This document shows positions 51,637-60,876 of a DNA stretch of 64,000 nt, one piece after another. The first letter of the stretch is position 1. Each line of letters starts with the position of its first letter. A program made the translations under genes and the position numbers. The stretch is taken from contig JAAXKQ010000002.1 in assembly GCA_025612245.1 (NCBI GenBank), forward strand, positions 124,001 to 188,000, read 5' to 3'. This stretch comes from Ignavibacteria bacterium (GTDB taxonomy: Bacteria; Bacteroidota; Ignavibacteria; Ignavibacteriales; SURF-24). Under the pieces are notes generated by a model, which was given only the letters and a program-made list of their open reading frames with translations, was not told the origin of the DNA and made no database searches.

Positions 51637-52917
51637 ATGGAAAACAAAAATAAAACTAAGCTTGGCGGAATACTCTTCTCAGGAAAAGCCATGTCGCTTC
51701 TGGGACTTATTGTCCTTACTATAGCACTGACGTTTTATTTTAGGGTAAATAAGTTTGAGAATTTCTTCGAAGAGCAGAAAGGCAGCCTCCTGAGCTTTTA
51801 TACCAGGAGCCTGCAGCCCCTATTCCTCGGCAGGGAGATTACCCGTGAAGACATATTTAACTTTGCTTTCTACCACGAACTCCCTCTCGACAGGCAGAGG
51901 CGCCAGTACCTCCTGCTCGGAATTGACTCCGTGGGAAAACAGTACGTGGAATTCAGGAACGCCCCGGCAGTATTGAACACGAATAACCTGGAAACATTCA
52001 GCAGCAACCTGAACCTTAACTCTTCGCAGCGTAGGGATATGGATTCGATTCTGAACTACTATGGCGATAAGATAAAGGCGCAGATACTCGTAAATGAGAA
52101 TAACACGGTTGCAATAAATGAAAATCTCTGGAGCCTTAATAAGGCACTCCTGGCAGACCTGTTCATATTTGCCTCAAAGGCAAATAAAACAAGGTTCAGG
52201 GAGCTGATTCCCGCGGCCGCTGAATTTGCCGAAAACCCGGAACTGCCGAAAATGCTCTCGGAAGTTAAGAATGCCAACCTTGACCGCTTTATTTTTGTTA
52301 CCTCCGACTCTGTATTCTCGCATGACTTCAAGTTCGATATGGGGCAGTTTAAGAAGGAGGCGAAGAATTGGAAGCGTGAGGCGGATAAGGACCTCAGGGT
52401 AGAAATGAAATTTGAGCGCAACTACGCTCAAAAGATGAAAACCCCTTCCGGAAGATCAAAGGGCAGGGATATAAAAGTTTCAACCGACCCCAACCGCTTC
52501 CGCGTTGAGGTGCCTGAAATTCCGGAGATCCCGGACGTCGAGGCTATTATGAAACAGGTGGAAGCGGCAACCGCGCACCTGAAAAACCTGAAAATCAACA
52601 TGCACCCGCCTGTTGTAACGGGCGGAAAACATAAACCGCCTTCTCAGCCGGAGACCCCGCCGGAAGAAGGCTCTTCTGACGACAAGGAAGACTTTGAGCT
52701 GAACATTGAGCTGCCGGACGTCGATTCGATAATTGACGAAAGCCTGAATGAGGATAAAACGCACAGGCTCAAAAGGCTTCCTACTGACTCGCAGGGGACA
52801 TATATGTACGGGAACCTCGACAGCCTCGACCGCGCCAGGATAAAAGAAGGCCTGCAGAAAGCAAGGGAAGAATTAAAAAAGCTGAAAAGGTATTCAAACA
52901 AAAAAAACGCTAAATAG
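51637..52917 (+). CDS. single-pass membrane protein of unknown family after ECF sigma gene
   Basis: 426 residues. One membrane helix at about 17-35 (SLLGLIVLTIALTFYFRV) precedes a mainly helical region (about 40-270). A low-complexity, Pro/Glu/Asp-rich segment (about 285-385, with EIPEIPDVE and TPPEEGSSDDKED) and a Lys-rich helical C-terminus follow. No zinc or other anti-sigma motif is found. It lies 120 bases after the ECF sigma gene and 13 bases before a SpoIIE phosphatase, so it could be a membrane-bound regulator of either. Not recognised. Confidence 0.6.
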   Translation: MENKNKTKLGGILFSGKAMSLLGLIVLTIALTFYFRVNKFENFFEEQKGSLLSFYTRSLQPLFLGREITREDIFNFAFYHELPLDRQRRQYLLLGIDSVGKQYVEFRNAPAVLNTNNLETFSSNLNLNSSQRRDMDSILNYYGDKIKAQILVNENNTVAINENLWSLNKALLADLFIFASKANKTRFRELIPAAAEFAENPELPKMLSEVKNANLDRFIFVTSDSVFSHDFKFDMGQFKKEAKNWKREADKDLRVEMKFERNYAQKMKTPSGRSKGRDIKVSTDPNRFRVEVPEIPEIPDVEAIMKQVEAATAHLKNLKINMHPPVVTGGKHKPPSQPETPPEEGSSDDKEDFELNIELPDVDSIIDESLNEDKTHRLKRLPTDSQGTYMYGNLDSLDRARIKEGLQKAREELKKLKRYSNKKNAK

Positions 52918-52930
52918 TGAGCCCGAATAA

Positions 52931-55051
52931 ATGCATAATATATTGATGAAAAATATACTGGTAAAAAAACTCTTTCACTGGAGCAGTACGCGCAAACTTC
53001 AGAATGCAATGACTTTTTCCGTCATTTTGTTCCTCTTCAGGCTGGTTTTCCCGGACAACCTCAGCTACAGCCCCTTTTTTGTGGCTCTAAGTGAAGCACT
53101 GGTGATTTTGACGTTTTATTCAATTACGCTTTATATAATAGATTTTATAGAAGAAAAGAAGCATTCGCCCCTTTCGGTAATACTGAATGCGGGCATATTA
53201 AATGCCCTGATATTTTTCGTCCTTTCGGTTATTTCCCCTGTCTTCAATGAACTCTTCGGGAGCAATTCCAACGGCGGCTTTATCTATTCAATTGCGGCAA
53301 TTTTCCTGGCTTTCCTGTTTATTGTTGCCCTGTCGTATAACTTCTCGGTCTTCAGGAGCCTGTTTTTCCTGAAGCAGAAGCGGAACCCGTCGTTTTACTT
53401 CAACACAATGACGGGCTTTTTCCTTGCCTGCTCGCTGGCAAGTACGGTATCATTCCTGCACGTGGAGTTTGGTGACTTTAAGACCGCCCTTCTGGTGGTA
53501 TCCATACTCCTAATTACAATTAATTCTATCAGGACATCCTGGATAGCATTCCTGACTAAAAAGGAAAAGAAATACCTGCTCATAATTTCCGTAGTCCTGT
53601 CCATACTATTTGGCGTTAACATTGGCCTCAGCAATTCAGGGAACCTGTTTGTAACACAGGCCTTAACGGAATTCTCTCCGGCGCTGCATGAGTTCCTGGT
53701 GCTTATGATGTCTTACGGCTGCATTTATTTCAGCGTCGTGTTCTTTACCACACTCTTCCACATGCCGACGGCCGAGGCCTTCGACCGCAAGGCACAGGAG
53801 GTGTCGTCCCTTATGGACTTAAGCCGGCTGATGACGCAGGTATTTGACTTTAAGGAGCTTGCCGAGACTGTAACGGACATTACCATGAAGGTCTGCAACA
53901 GCGATTCGGCCTGGCTTATTTCGGGGGAAGACGGGGATTTTAACCTGAGCGCCGTTAAGAATATCGGATACCTTGAGGCAGACAAAATTACAGACACTTT
54001 GACAAAAAGCTACGGGCTCAGGAAGATAACGGGAGTAAAGACGATTTCCCTTGAGCAGCTTAAGGCCGGGAATTCAACTTCCGCGGGCGAAATGCCGGGT
54101 ACGGATTTCCGCATGCTTGCCGTTTCACCCCTCAAAGTCCACGATGAAATAAACGGATATCTGATTGCGGCACGCAAAAGCGAGGATGCCTTTGACGACG
54201 ACGACCAGAAATCCATTGCTGCCTTTGCCGACTATGCGGCTGTTGCAATTGAAAACGCAAAGCTCCTGGCAGAGTCGCTTGAAAAGGAAAGAATGGAAAA
54301 AGAGCTGGACGTGGCGCGCGAAATCCAGTACAAGATATTGCCCGATAAGACTCCGCAGATTGAAAACCTGCAGGTCTCGGCACTCTTTGTGCCCGCATTT
54401 GAGGTGGGGGGCGACTATTACGATTTCTTCAGGCTTGAGGGTGACCGGCTTGGATTTGTAATTGCCGACGTCTCGGGTAAGGGGATTCCGGCAGCTTTTA
54501 TCATGGCAGAGGTGAAGGGAATATTTGAATCCCTGGCAAGGCTCATCCAAAGTCCAAGAGAAGTGCTCATTAAGGCCAATGAAGCGCTCCGATCGAGCCT
54601 GGACAGGAAGAATTTTGTTACGGTTATCTACGGCGTGCTGGACTTAAAGAGCGGAACGGCGTTTATTTCGAGGGCGGGTCATTCGCCCGTCCTTCTGGTC
54701 AGGGATCAGACGATCGCGGAGCTGAAGCCGTGCGGCATGGGCCTGGGTCTCGATTTTTCGTCAAATTTTTCGAATTCACTGGAAGAAATTCAGATTAAAT
54801 TAAAAGAAAATGATATATTGCTCCTTTACACGGACGGAATCCCCGAATCTAAGAACGCAGAGCTGGAGGATTTCGGCTATGAGCGGTTCAACAAGGTCAT
54901 TCTGGAAAATGCAGAAGGGCCGATAGACATCATATCAAAAAGGATCATGAAAGAAGTGGCGATCTTTTCGCAGGGAAAGCCGCAGCATGATGATATAACT
55001 TTGGTTATTTTTAAGTGGAAAAACAAATTTAATAAATCGGGAGAGGTTTGA
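52931..55051 (+). CDS. SpoIIE-type phosphatase with membrane and GAF domains (phosphatase 1)
   Basis: 706 residues. About seven hydrophobic helices (20-280), then a GAF-like domain (about 310-455), a coiled segment (EKERMEKELDVAREIQYKIL) and the PP2C-like SpoIIE domain (about 465-700). Metal-site motifs are intact: GGDYYDFF, ADVSGKG, YTDG and HDDIT. Such phosphatases remove phosphate from STAS antagonists. Its 3' end overlaps the STAS gene by 4 bases, which makes that STAS protein the likely substrate. Confidence 0.88.
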   Translation: MHNILMKNILVKKLFHWSSTRKLQNAMTFSVILFLFRLVFPDNLSYSPFFVALSEALVILTFYSITLYIIDFIEEKKHSPLSVILNAGILNALIFFVLSVISPVFNELFGSNSNGGFIYSIAAIFLAFLFIVALSYNFSVFRSLFFLKQKRNPSFYFNTMTGFFLACSLASTVSFLHVEFGDFKTALLVVSILLITINSIRTSWIAFLTKKEKKYLLIISVVLSILFGVNIGLSNSGNLFVTQALTEFSPALHEFLVLMMSYGCIYFSVVFFTTLFHMPTAEAFDRKAQEVSSLMDLSRLMTQVFDFKELAETVTDITMKVCNSDSAWLISGEDGDFNLSAVKNIGYLEADKITDTLTKSYGLRKITGVKTISLEQLKAGNSTSAGEMPGTDFRMLAVSPLKVHDEINGYLIAARKSEDAFDDDDQKSIAAFADYAAVAIENAKLLAESLEKERMEKELDVAREIQYKILPDKTPQIENLQVSALFVPAFEVGGDYYDFFRLEGDRLGFVIADVSGKGIPAAFIMAEVKGIFESLARLIQSPREVLIKANEALRSSLDRKNFVTVIYGVLDLKSGTAFISRAGHSPVLLVRDQTIAELKPCGMGLGLDFSSNFSNSLEEIQIKLKENDILLLYTDGIPESKNAELEDFGYERFNKVILENAEGPIDIISKRIMKEVAIFSQGKPQHDDITLVIFKWKNKFNKSGEV

Positions 55052-55404
55052 TGGTAGATTTTAATGTGGAGACGCGCGAAAACAGCCATGTGAATGTCGT
55101 TAATTTGCATGGCTATCTCGATGCACACACAGCCCCTGAACTGGAGGATGTTTTCACAAAACTAATAGATGATAGGAAATTCAAGGTCGTAGTAAACTTT
55201 GAAAACCTTGCTTACATAAGCAGCGCCGGCCTCGGAGTCTTTATGGCATACGTAGAGACAATGAGAGAAAACAACGGGGATATTAAATTCTCGAACATGA
55301 GTCCGAAAATTTACAATATTTTCGACCTCCTGGGCTTTCCGCTGCTCTACGAGTTCTATAAAGATGAAAAAGAAGCCGTTCAAAAGTTCAACGAAAAGAG
55401 TTAA
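55048..55404 (+). CDS. STAS-domain anti-sigma factor antagonist (copy 2)
   Basis: 118 residues. The serine motif lies in YISSAGLGVFMAYVE. It resembles copy 1 in fold but is not a near duplicate. It overlaps the phosphatase gene by 4 bases and is followed 2 bases later by the RsbW-type kinase, the classic RsbV-RsbW pair. Confidence 0.9.
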   Translation: MMVDFNVETRENSHVNVVNLHGYLDAHTAPELEDVFTKLIDDRKFKVVVNFENLAYISSAGLGVFMAYVETMRENNGDIKFSNMSPKIYNIFDLLGFPLLYEFYKDEKEAVQKFNEKS

Positions 55405-55406
55405 TA

Positions 55407-55838
55407 TTGAAAACTGCAAATAATATATTCGAAAAAGAGCTGGTTGTCAAAAGTACTACCGATAACCTGGCGCTAATAAGAGACTTTACGAAGTCTGCGG
55501 CCCAGAAGTGCGGTTTTACCGAGGAGACTATAGACAAGATTGCCCTGGCGGTGGACGAGGCCTGCACAAATGTGATCAAGCATGCCTACAAGTTCTCGCC
55601 CGAGGGGGATATTATTGTCAATATTAACGTCAACCACAGCAAAATGACCGTCTCCATTACCGATCATGGCAGTAACTTTGATCCTTCACTGGTACCCGAA
55701 CCGGACGTGAAAAAGTATTACCGCCAGCATAAGATCGGCGGCCTGGGAATATACCTTATGCGGAAACTCATGGACGAGGTGAATTTTAATTCCGTTGCCG
55801 GAAGCAAGAACCAGGTCGTCCTAGTTAAATACTTTTAA
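55407..55838 (+). CDS. RsbW-type serine kinase / anti-sigma factor
   Basis: 143 residues starting at TTG (AAAAGAG upstream, 2 bases after the STAS stop). GHKL-type ATPase: LAVDEACTNVIKHAYKF as the N box, DHGSNFDP as the G1 box and GGLGIYLMRKLMDEV as the G2 box. It should phosphorylate the adjacent STAS protein and bind a sigma factor or other target. No SigB-type sigma is present; the ECF factor 4 kb upstream is the nearest candidate, and a non-sigma target is possible. Confidence 0.88.
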   Translation: MKTANNIFEKELVVKSTTDNLALIRDFTKSAAQKCGFTEETIDKIALAVDEACTNVIKHAYKFSPEGDIIVNINVNHSKMTVSITDHGSNFDPSLVPEPDVKKYYRQHKIGGLGIYLMRKLMDEVNFNSVAGSKNQVVLVKYF

Positions 55839-55849
55839 GAAAGTTTACA

Positions 55850-57550
55850 ATGAATAGTTACGACATAGATGCAGCCAAAAGAAATCTTTCTGCCCTGGTA
55901 GATTTCAGTAATTTTATTAATTCCAGTCTGGACCTGAAGTTTATACTGAGTAATCTTCTTCTTACGTGCTTTGGAAAATTCCATACCACGCGGGGGCTGG
56001 TTGCCCTCATGGATGAGGATGGCAGGCTGAGGCTTAAGGCCTACAAGGGGCTTACACAGGCTATGGCCGGCGAATTCCCGGAAATTGAAGCAGCCAGCAA
56101 GTCTGAATCCTGCACAGAGGAGGCTTTTAACTCATCAGCTCTCGGGGAATTCTGCCGGAAGTACCACATCACTTACTTTCAGAACATTGTCTGCTCTCAG
56201 GGCATAAAAGGGGTCCTGTTTCTCGGTGAAAGGCTGAATAAGAAAGAGTACTCGCCAGACGATAAAGCTTTCGTCGGGACGCTGGTAAATATTGCCGCAA
56301 CTGCAATCGAAAACTCGGCTTTTATTGAAAAGTTGAAGGACCTAAACCGCAGGCTCGACTCCAAGGTTAGCATGCTCTCTGCCCTGTTTGAGCTGAGCAA
56401 GGAATTTAGCGGCATACTGGAGCCTTCGAGAGTAGGGAAGCTCCTGGTTTATTCTGTAATAGGACAGCTCCTTGTATCCAACTACGCCGTCGTGCTCTGT
56501 ACGCCTGAGGGACTAAAGGTCCTGGAGGCTAAGTTCCCCAAAAAGCTCCTTGAAACGCTTAACCTCTGCAATGCCGCGGAAGTCAGTACTCCTTTGAGGA
56601 AAGAGGACTTTGGCGAAGAGCTTGAGACTCTTGGCTCGCTTGGCGTTGAACTTATCATACCGATGCAGATACAGGGAGAAACCAAGGGACTTATACTCCT
56701 TGGCAAGCGCTTTAACAAGGAGGAATTTAAGGAGTCCGACATAGAGTTTATTTATGCAACGGGAAGCCTTGCAATTATCTCCATAGAAAACGCAAAGCTT
56801 TTCAAGGAGGCACTTGAAAAGCAGAGGATGGAAGAGGACCTGGAAATTGCCCGCGACATACAGAAAAACCTCTTCCCGCAGAAAATTCCCGCGCTTGAAG
56901 GCTTTGAAATTTCTGCCGTAAACGTCTCCTCAAAACAGGTGGGAGGCGACTATTACGACGTCATTAAGCTTAATGACTCCGACTGCCTTATTGCAATTGG
57001 CGACGTTTCGGGCAAAGGGGTACCGGCGGCGCTTCTTATGGCAAACCTTCAGGCATTCTTAAAATCCATTTGCCGGCAGGGACTTGAGCTCAACAGGGCA
57101 ACAGACATAATTAACGACCTAGTCTCTGAGAATACGGCAATGGGTAACTTTATCACGTTTTTCTGGGGCATCCTGGACAGCCGGGCAAAAAGCATGACTT
57201 ATGTTAATGCGGGTCATAACCCGCCGCTTTTAATAAGAGGCGGACAGATACTGAAGCTGACAAAAGGCGGGATGATACTGGGTGTCATAAAGACCATGGT
57301 GCCTTATGTTTCCGAAACCATAGAGCTTCAAAGAGGCGACATACTCATTCTCTTTACTGACGGTGTTACAGAAGCCATGAATAGGAATATGGAAGAGTTT
57401 ACGGATGAAAGGCTGGAAAGCCTGGCTTTGGGATTAAAAAACGAGTCCTCTGACGAGATTCTGCAGAAAATCAGGGCTGAGGTTGAAAAATTCGTCAACG
57501 GGGCGAACCAGTCCGATGACATAACCCTTTTGACTGTAAAGGTAAAATAA
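55850..57550 (+). CDS. SpoIIE-type phosphatase with two GAF domains (phosphatase 2)
   Basis: 566 residues, soluble. GAF-like domains at about 10-165 and 180-330, a coiled linker (KQRMEEDLEIARDIQKNLFP) and the SpoIIE domain at about 345-565 with GGDYYDVI, IGDVSGKG, FTDGVTEAMN and SDDITLL. The lack of membrane helices separates it from phosphatases 1 and 3, so it should sense an intracellular ligand. It follows the RsbW-type gene by 11 bases. Confidence 0.88.
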   Translation: MNSYDIDAAKRNLSALVDFSNFINSSLDLKFILSNLLLTCFGKFHTTRGLVALMDEDGRLRLKAYKGLTQAMAGEFPEIEAASKSESCTEEAFNSSALGEFCRKYHITYFQNIVCSQGIKGVLFLGERLNKKEYSPDDKAFVGTLVNIAATAIENSAFIEKLKDLNRRLDSKVSMLSALFELSKEFSGILEPSRVGKLLVYSVIGQLLVSNYAVVLCTPEGLKVLEAKFPKKLLETLNLCNAAEVSTPLRKEDFGEELETLGSLGVELIIPMQIQGETKGLILLGKRFNKEEFKESDIEFIYATGSLAIISIENAKLFKEALEKQRMEEDLEIARDIQKNLFPQKIPALEGFEISAVNVSSKQVGGDYYDVIKLNDSDCLIAIGDVSGKGVPAALLMANLQAFLKSICRQGLELNRATDIINDLVSENTAMGNFITFFWGILDSRAKSMTYVNAGHNPPLLIRGGQILKLTKGGMILGVIKTMVPYVSETIELQRGDILILFTDGVTEAMNRNMEEFTDERLESLALGLKNESSDEILQKIRAEVEKFVNGANQSDDITLLTVKVK

Positions 57551-57553
57551 TTC

Positions 57554-60112
57554 ATGAAAAATATAAAAGCTTTCATTCAGAAATACAGACAGAAACTTGT
57601 AGTAATTGCTACCGTCATTCTGGCGGTAATAGGAATTACGAACCTGTACTATAATCTGAAAATCAACCCGATGTCGAATGACGAATGCCTCTGGGTCCCT
57701 CACATTGAGGGACGGGATACGCTGATCTATTTTGACAAGGTGAAAGTTGGCGGCGTGGCCTGGAATGCCGGCATCAGGAACGGCGACCGTCTGGTGGCAA
57801 TAAATAACGTCAGGCTTAAAAATCTGCGGCCTGCCAGCATAACGCTGAATAAGTTTCATGAGGGCGAATACGCGCCTTATACCTACGAAAGAAACGGCCA
57901 GAGGTTCAATACCACCGTTTACGTGAAAAAGCTGATTAGCTTCAACAACCTGAGCTTTAACCTCCTTGGGCTGATCTGGCTCCTGGTGGGCTTTATTGTG
58001 ATAATGGCAAAGCCAAACGGCTACGTGCAGCGCCTTTTCTACAGGGTAGGCGCGCTTTTTGTGCTGTCGTTTACTTTTTCTTTCCTTAGCTCGGAATCCA
58101 TCCCTTCCTCGCTCAGGGATGCCCGGTGGCTTGCCGCAGTAATTGATTTTGTATGGACATTCTCGGCCTACCTGCTCTCTTTCATGATAGTCTACTTTTT
58201 CTGGTTTTTCCCTAAGCCATTTAAGGTGGTTGAGAAACTCTGGGTGCGCAGGCTTTTCTTTATAGCCCCTTCAGCTATTTTTGTTATATCTTATATATAC
58301 AGGATATTTTTTATCTTCATGACGGGGGATACCGAAAGATACAGTTATATTGTGGCTTCAGTTAACCTGCTGCTCATGCTTGGTCTGGCCGTAGGGCTCG
58401 TTTCCCTCATAATCAACTACAGGCGCCTTAAGACCAAAAGGGAAAAGAAACCCGTTTTTGTGGTAATGGCGGGTTTTATACTGGGCGTTGCCTCAGTGAT
58501 TTACGTTACGGCCATTGCAAACGTCATTGCAGATTCCATATTTAATTCGCCTGAATTTTTTATGCCTATCATACTGGTTACGCTTATACCCGTTTCCTTC
58601 GGGTATTCGATTTTCAAGTACCAGCTTATGGACGTGAGTATAGTGGTTAAAAATACAATTATATACGGGACGGCAACGGTTGCCCTTGCGGCAATATACT
58701 TCCTCAGCGTTTACGGACTCGGGCAGGGAATAGGCGAGGTAGTAGGTACCGAGAACAGGAACTTTATTGCAGCCGCGGCTTTTGTCGTCTTTGCGCTCAT
58801 ATTCCAGTCGACAAAGGACAGGTTCCAGGAGCTCCTGACCAGGAAGTTTTACCCCGAGCAGTTTACATACCAGAAAGTAATACTAAAGTTCGGTAGAGAT
58901 GTAGTGTCAATAGTGGGGCTGGATAACATACTGGACTCCATGCGCGACACATTTGTTAACTCGCTGAGGCTTGAGCACTTTGCAATTTTCCTGAATGATG
59001 AGAACCCGCACCGCTTTTACGTAAAAAGGGGCATGGGGCTTGACTCCGCCTCAGAAGCCGTGAGCATCTCGGACCAGGAGCTGAGGCTTACGCATTACGT
59101 GAGGGAACAGCTTGTAATGCAGGATGAGATAACCATTGAGCGCCAGCAGTTTATGGAAATTTTCCCGGAAAACTTTGCCGCGCTTGAAGCTGCAAAGATA
59201 TATACTATAATCCCAATGGTAATAAAATCCAGGATAGTGGGGCTTCTGGCCTTCGGCCTCAAGCATTCGGGTTCCCAGTTTGCCGGAAAAGACCTGGAGC
59301 TTCTCTGTGCCGCGGCCAACCAGGCTGCCGTTTCAATTGAAAACGCCAGGCTTTATGAATTCGAAGCGCAGAGGTTTGCTCTTCAAAGGGACCTTGAGAA
59401 TGCAAGAAAAATTCAGCAGAGTCTGCTTCCCAAAACTCTTCCGCAGATATCCTGCTTCGACCTTAGCGGAAGGATGATCTCGGCAATGCAGGTCGGTGGC
59501 GATTACTACGATTTTATACAGGTCTCCCCGTTAAAACTGTTTGCTGTTGTTGGCGACGTTTCAGGAAAAGGGCTCTCGGCCTCACTTTACATGTCGAAGC
59601 TGCAGACCATGATGAGGCTCTACTGCGTGGATGGAAAGAGCCCGAAGGAGATACTCATAGAGATAAACAAGAAAATCTACGAGGGCATTGAAAGGAACTG
59701 GTTTATTACGGCTACACTCGTGCTCTTTGATGCCGGGCAAGGGGTGATCAGGTTCTGCCGTGCAGGGCATTCGCAGCTGCTTGAAATCTCGGGCGATAAG
59801 GTCAACTTCTACCAGCCCAAGGGAATCGGCCTGGGGCTTGAGGAAGGCAGGGTTTTTGCAGACACGCTGGAGGAAGTGACGCTCAGGCTTGAGCCGGAGC
59901 ATATATATGCCATTTACTCTGACGGCGTCAGCGAAGCCATGGACGAGAATAACGAGCTCTTCGGAACGCAGCAGCTGGCAGATTCCATTCTGGGCAATAA
60001 GAACAAGAATGCCGGGGAGATAATTTCCGGCGTTCTGGCCTCGGTAGAGCGGTTCCGAGGCTCGCGAGAGCAGAATGACGATATTACACTCGTTCTTGTA
60101 AAAAGCAAGTGA
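57554..60112 (+). CDS. SpoIIE-type phosphatase with PDZ, membrane and GAF domains (phosphatase 3)
   Basis: 852 residues. A first membrane helix (about 15-35) and a periplasmic PDZ domain (about 40-115, with VGGVAWNAGIRNGDRLVAIN) are followed by seven or so membrane helices (130-370), a GAF-like domain (about 440-600) and the SpoIIE domain (615-850). Metal motifs are GGDYYDFI, VGDVSGKG, YSDGVSEAMD (Ser in place of the usual Thr) and NDDITLV. The PDZ domain could read an unfolded-protein or protease signal outside the membrane, by analogy with DegS-type sensors. Confidence 0.88.
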   Translation: MKNIKAFIQKYRQKLVVIATVILAVIGITNLYYNLKINPMSNDECLWVPHIEGRDTLIYFDKVKVGGVAWNAGIRNGDRLVAINNVRLKNLRPASITLNKFHEGEYAPYTYERNGQRFNTTVYVKKLISFNNLSFNLLGLIWLLVGFIVIMAKPNGYVQRLFYRVGALFVLSFTFSFLSSESIPSSLRDARWLAAVIDFVWTFSAYLLSFMIVYFFWFFPKPFKVVEKLWVRRLFFIAPSAIFVISYIYRIFFIFMTGDTERYSYIVASVNLLLMLGLAVGLVSLIINYRRLKTKREKKPVFVVMAGFILGVASVIYVTAIANVIADSIFNSPEFFMPIILVTLIPVSFGYSIFKYQLMDVSIVVKNTIIYGTATVALAAIYFLSVYGLGQGIGEVVGTENRNFIAAAAFVVFALIFQSTKDRFQELLTRKFYPEQFTYQKVILKFGRDVVSIVGLDNILDSMRDTFVNSLRLEHFAIFLNDENPHRFYVKRGMGLDSASEAVSISDQELRLTHYVREQLVMQDEITIERQQFMEIFPENFAALEAAKIYTIIPMVIKSRIVGLLAFGLKHSGSQFAGKDLELLCAAANQAAVSIENARLYEFEAQRFALQRDLENARKIQQSLLPKTLPQISCFDLSGRMISAMQVGGDYYDFIQVSPLKLFAVVGDVSGKGLSASLYMSKLQTMMRLYCVDGKSPKEILIEINKKIYEGIERNWFITATLVLFDAGQGVIRFCRAGHSQLLEISGDKVNFYQPKGIGLGLEEGRVFADTLEEVTLRLEPEHIYAIYSDGVSEAMDENNELFGTQQLADSILGNKNKNAGEIISGVLASVERFRGSREQNDDITLVLVKSK

Positions 60113-60186
60113 CACTTTTCATAAGGTTTGTCCAACTCGGTTAACAATTTCCGCCGCTTCTACGATAATACCATACAGGGAATTCC

Positions 60187-60876
60187 ATGCTGGACAAAAT
60201 CATAAATATTAAAGCTACGCCGCAGTACCAGAAAGAAAAGGGTATATACAATAACCTCGAGGGCAGCAACCTTGAGAAAATACTTGACGGTACTGTAAAA
60301 AATCTGCAGGGCAGCAGCAACAGCAGTAAGGACTCTATAAAGTTCTCTCCTGCGGCGCATTTCCTTGCCCGGCTCGGCTGGCGTCTGAAAGATCTTGCCT
60401 TCGAGAGCGCCGACAGGCTCCTGATATCCTTTACCGCAGGCGGTTTTGACGTACGCACCGAGGTTGACTTCCTTAATTTTCATGCTGCTGCAAGGCAGTT
60501 TTATGAAATTTCCAGCAGCAGGGCTCTTGAAGGGCAAAGCATCAGGGCGCAGATAGGGATCTCGGCAGCCAAAAAAAGTAAGTCTCAGCCCGATGAAAAG
60601 GCGGCAGTGGATTTCCCGGGGCTCCAGCAGCTCTTTGGAAGAATATTCCAGCTCGAGCTCAGCGGGGAGATAGACAAGTACTACAGCCTGGCACTTCGTG
60701 AGCTGATGGATGGAATTAAAGAGACTTTAATTGAAGAATTTGATTATATTAATGGCGCTCTTTTTACTTTAATTGACAGAATTTCTCCGGGTAAACTGGC
60801 CCCAAAGTACGTCTTTTTGGGCGACGAGAGAAATGAACCGCTAATAATTGAGAAGATAAAAGTATTAAATGACTGA
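60187..60876 (+). CDS. protein of unknown family between phosphatase 3 and the PAS kinase
   Basis: 229 residues, soluble. An N-terminal low-complexity stretch (GSSNSSKDSIKFS) is followed by a mixed alpha/beta segment (ESADRLLISFTAGGFDVRTE) and helices (LFGRIFQLELSGEIDKYYSL). No known motif found. It overlaps the PAS kinase gene by 8 bases, so the two are translated together and probably work together. Confidence 0.6.
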   Translation: MLDKIINIKATPQYQKEKGIYNNLEGSNLEKILDGTVKNLQGSSNSSKDSIKFSPAAHFLARLGWRLKDLAFESADRLLISFTAGGFDVRTEVDFLNFHAAARQFYEISSSRALEGQSIRAQIGISAAKKSKSQPDEKAAVDFPGLQQLFGRIFQLELSGEIDKYYSLALRELMDGIKETLIEEFDYINGALFTLIDRISPGKLAPKYVFLGDERNEPLIIEKIKVLND

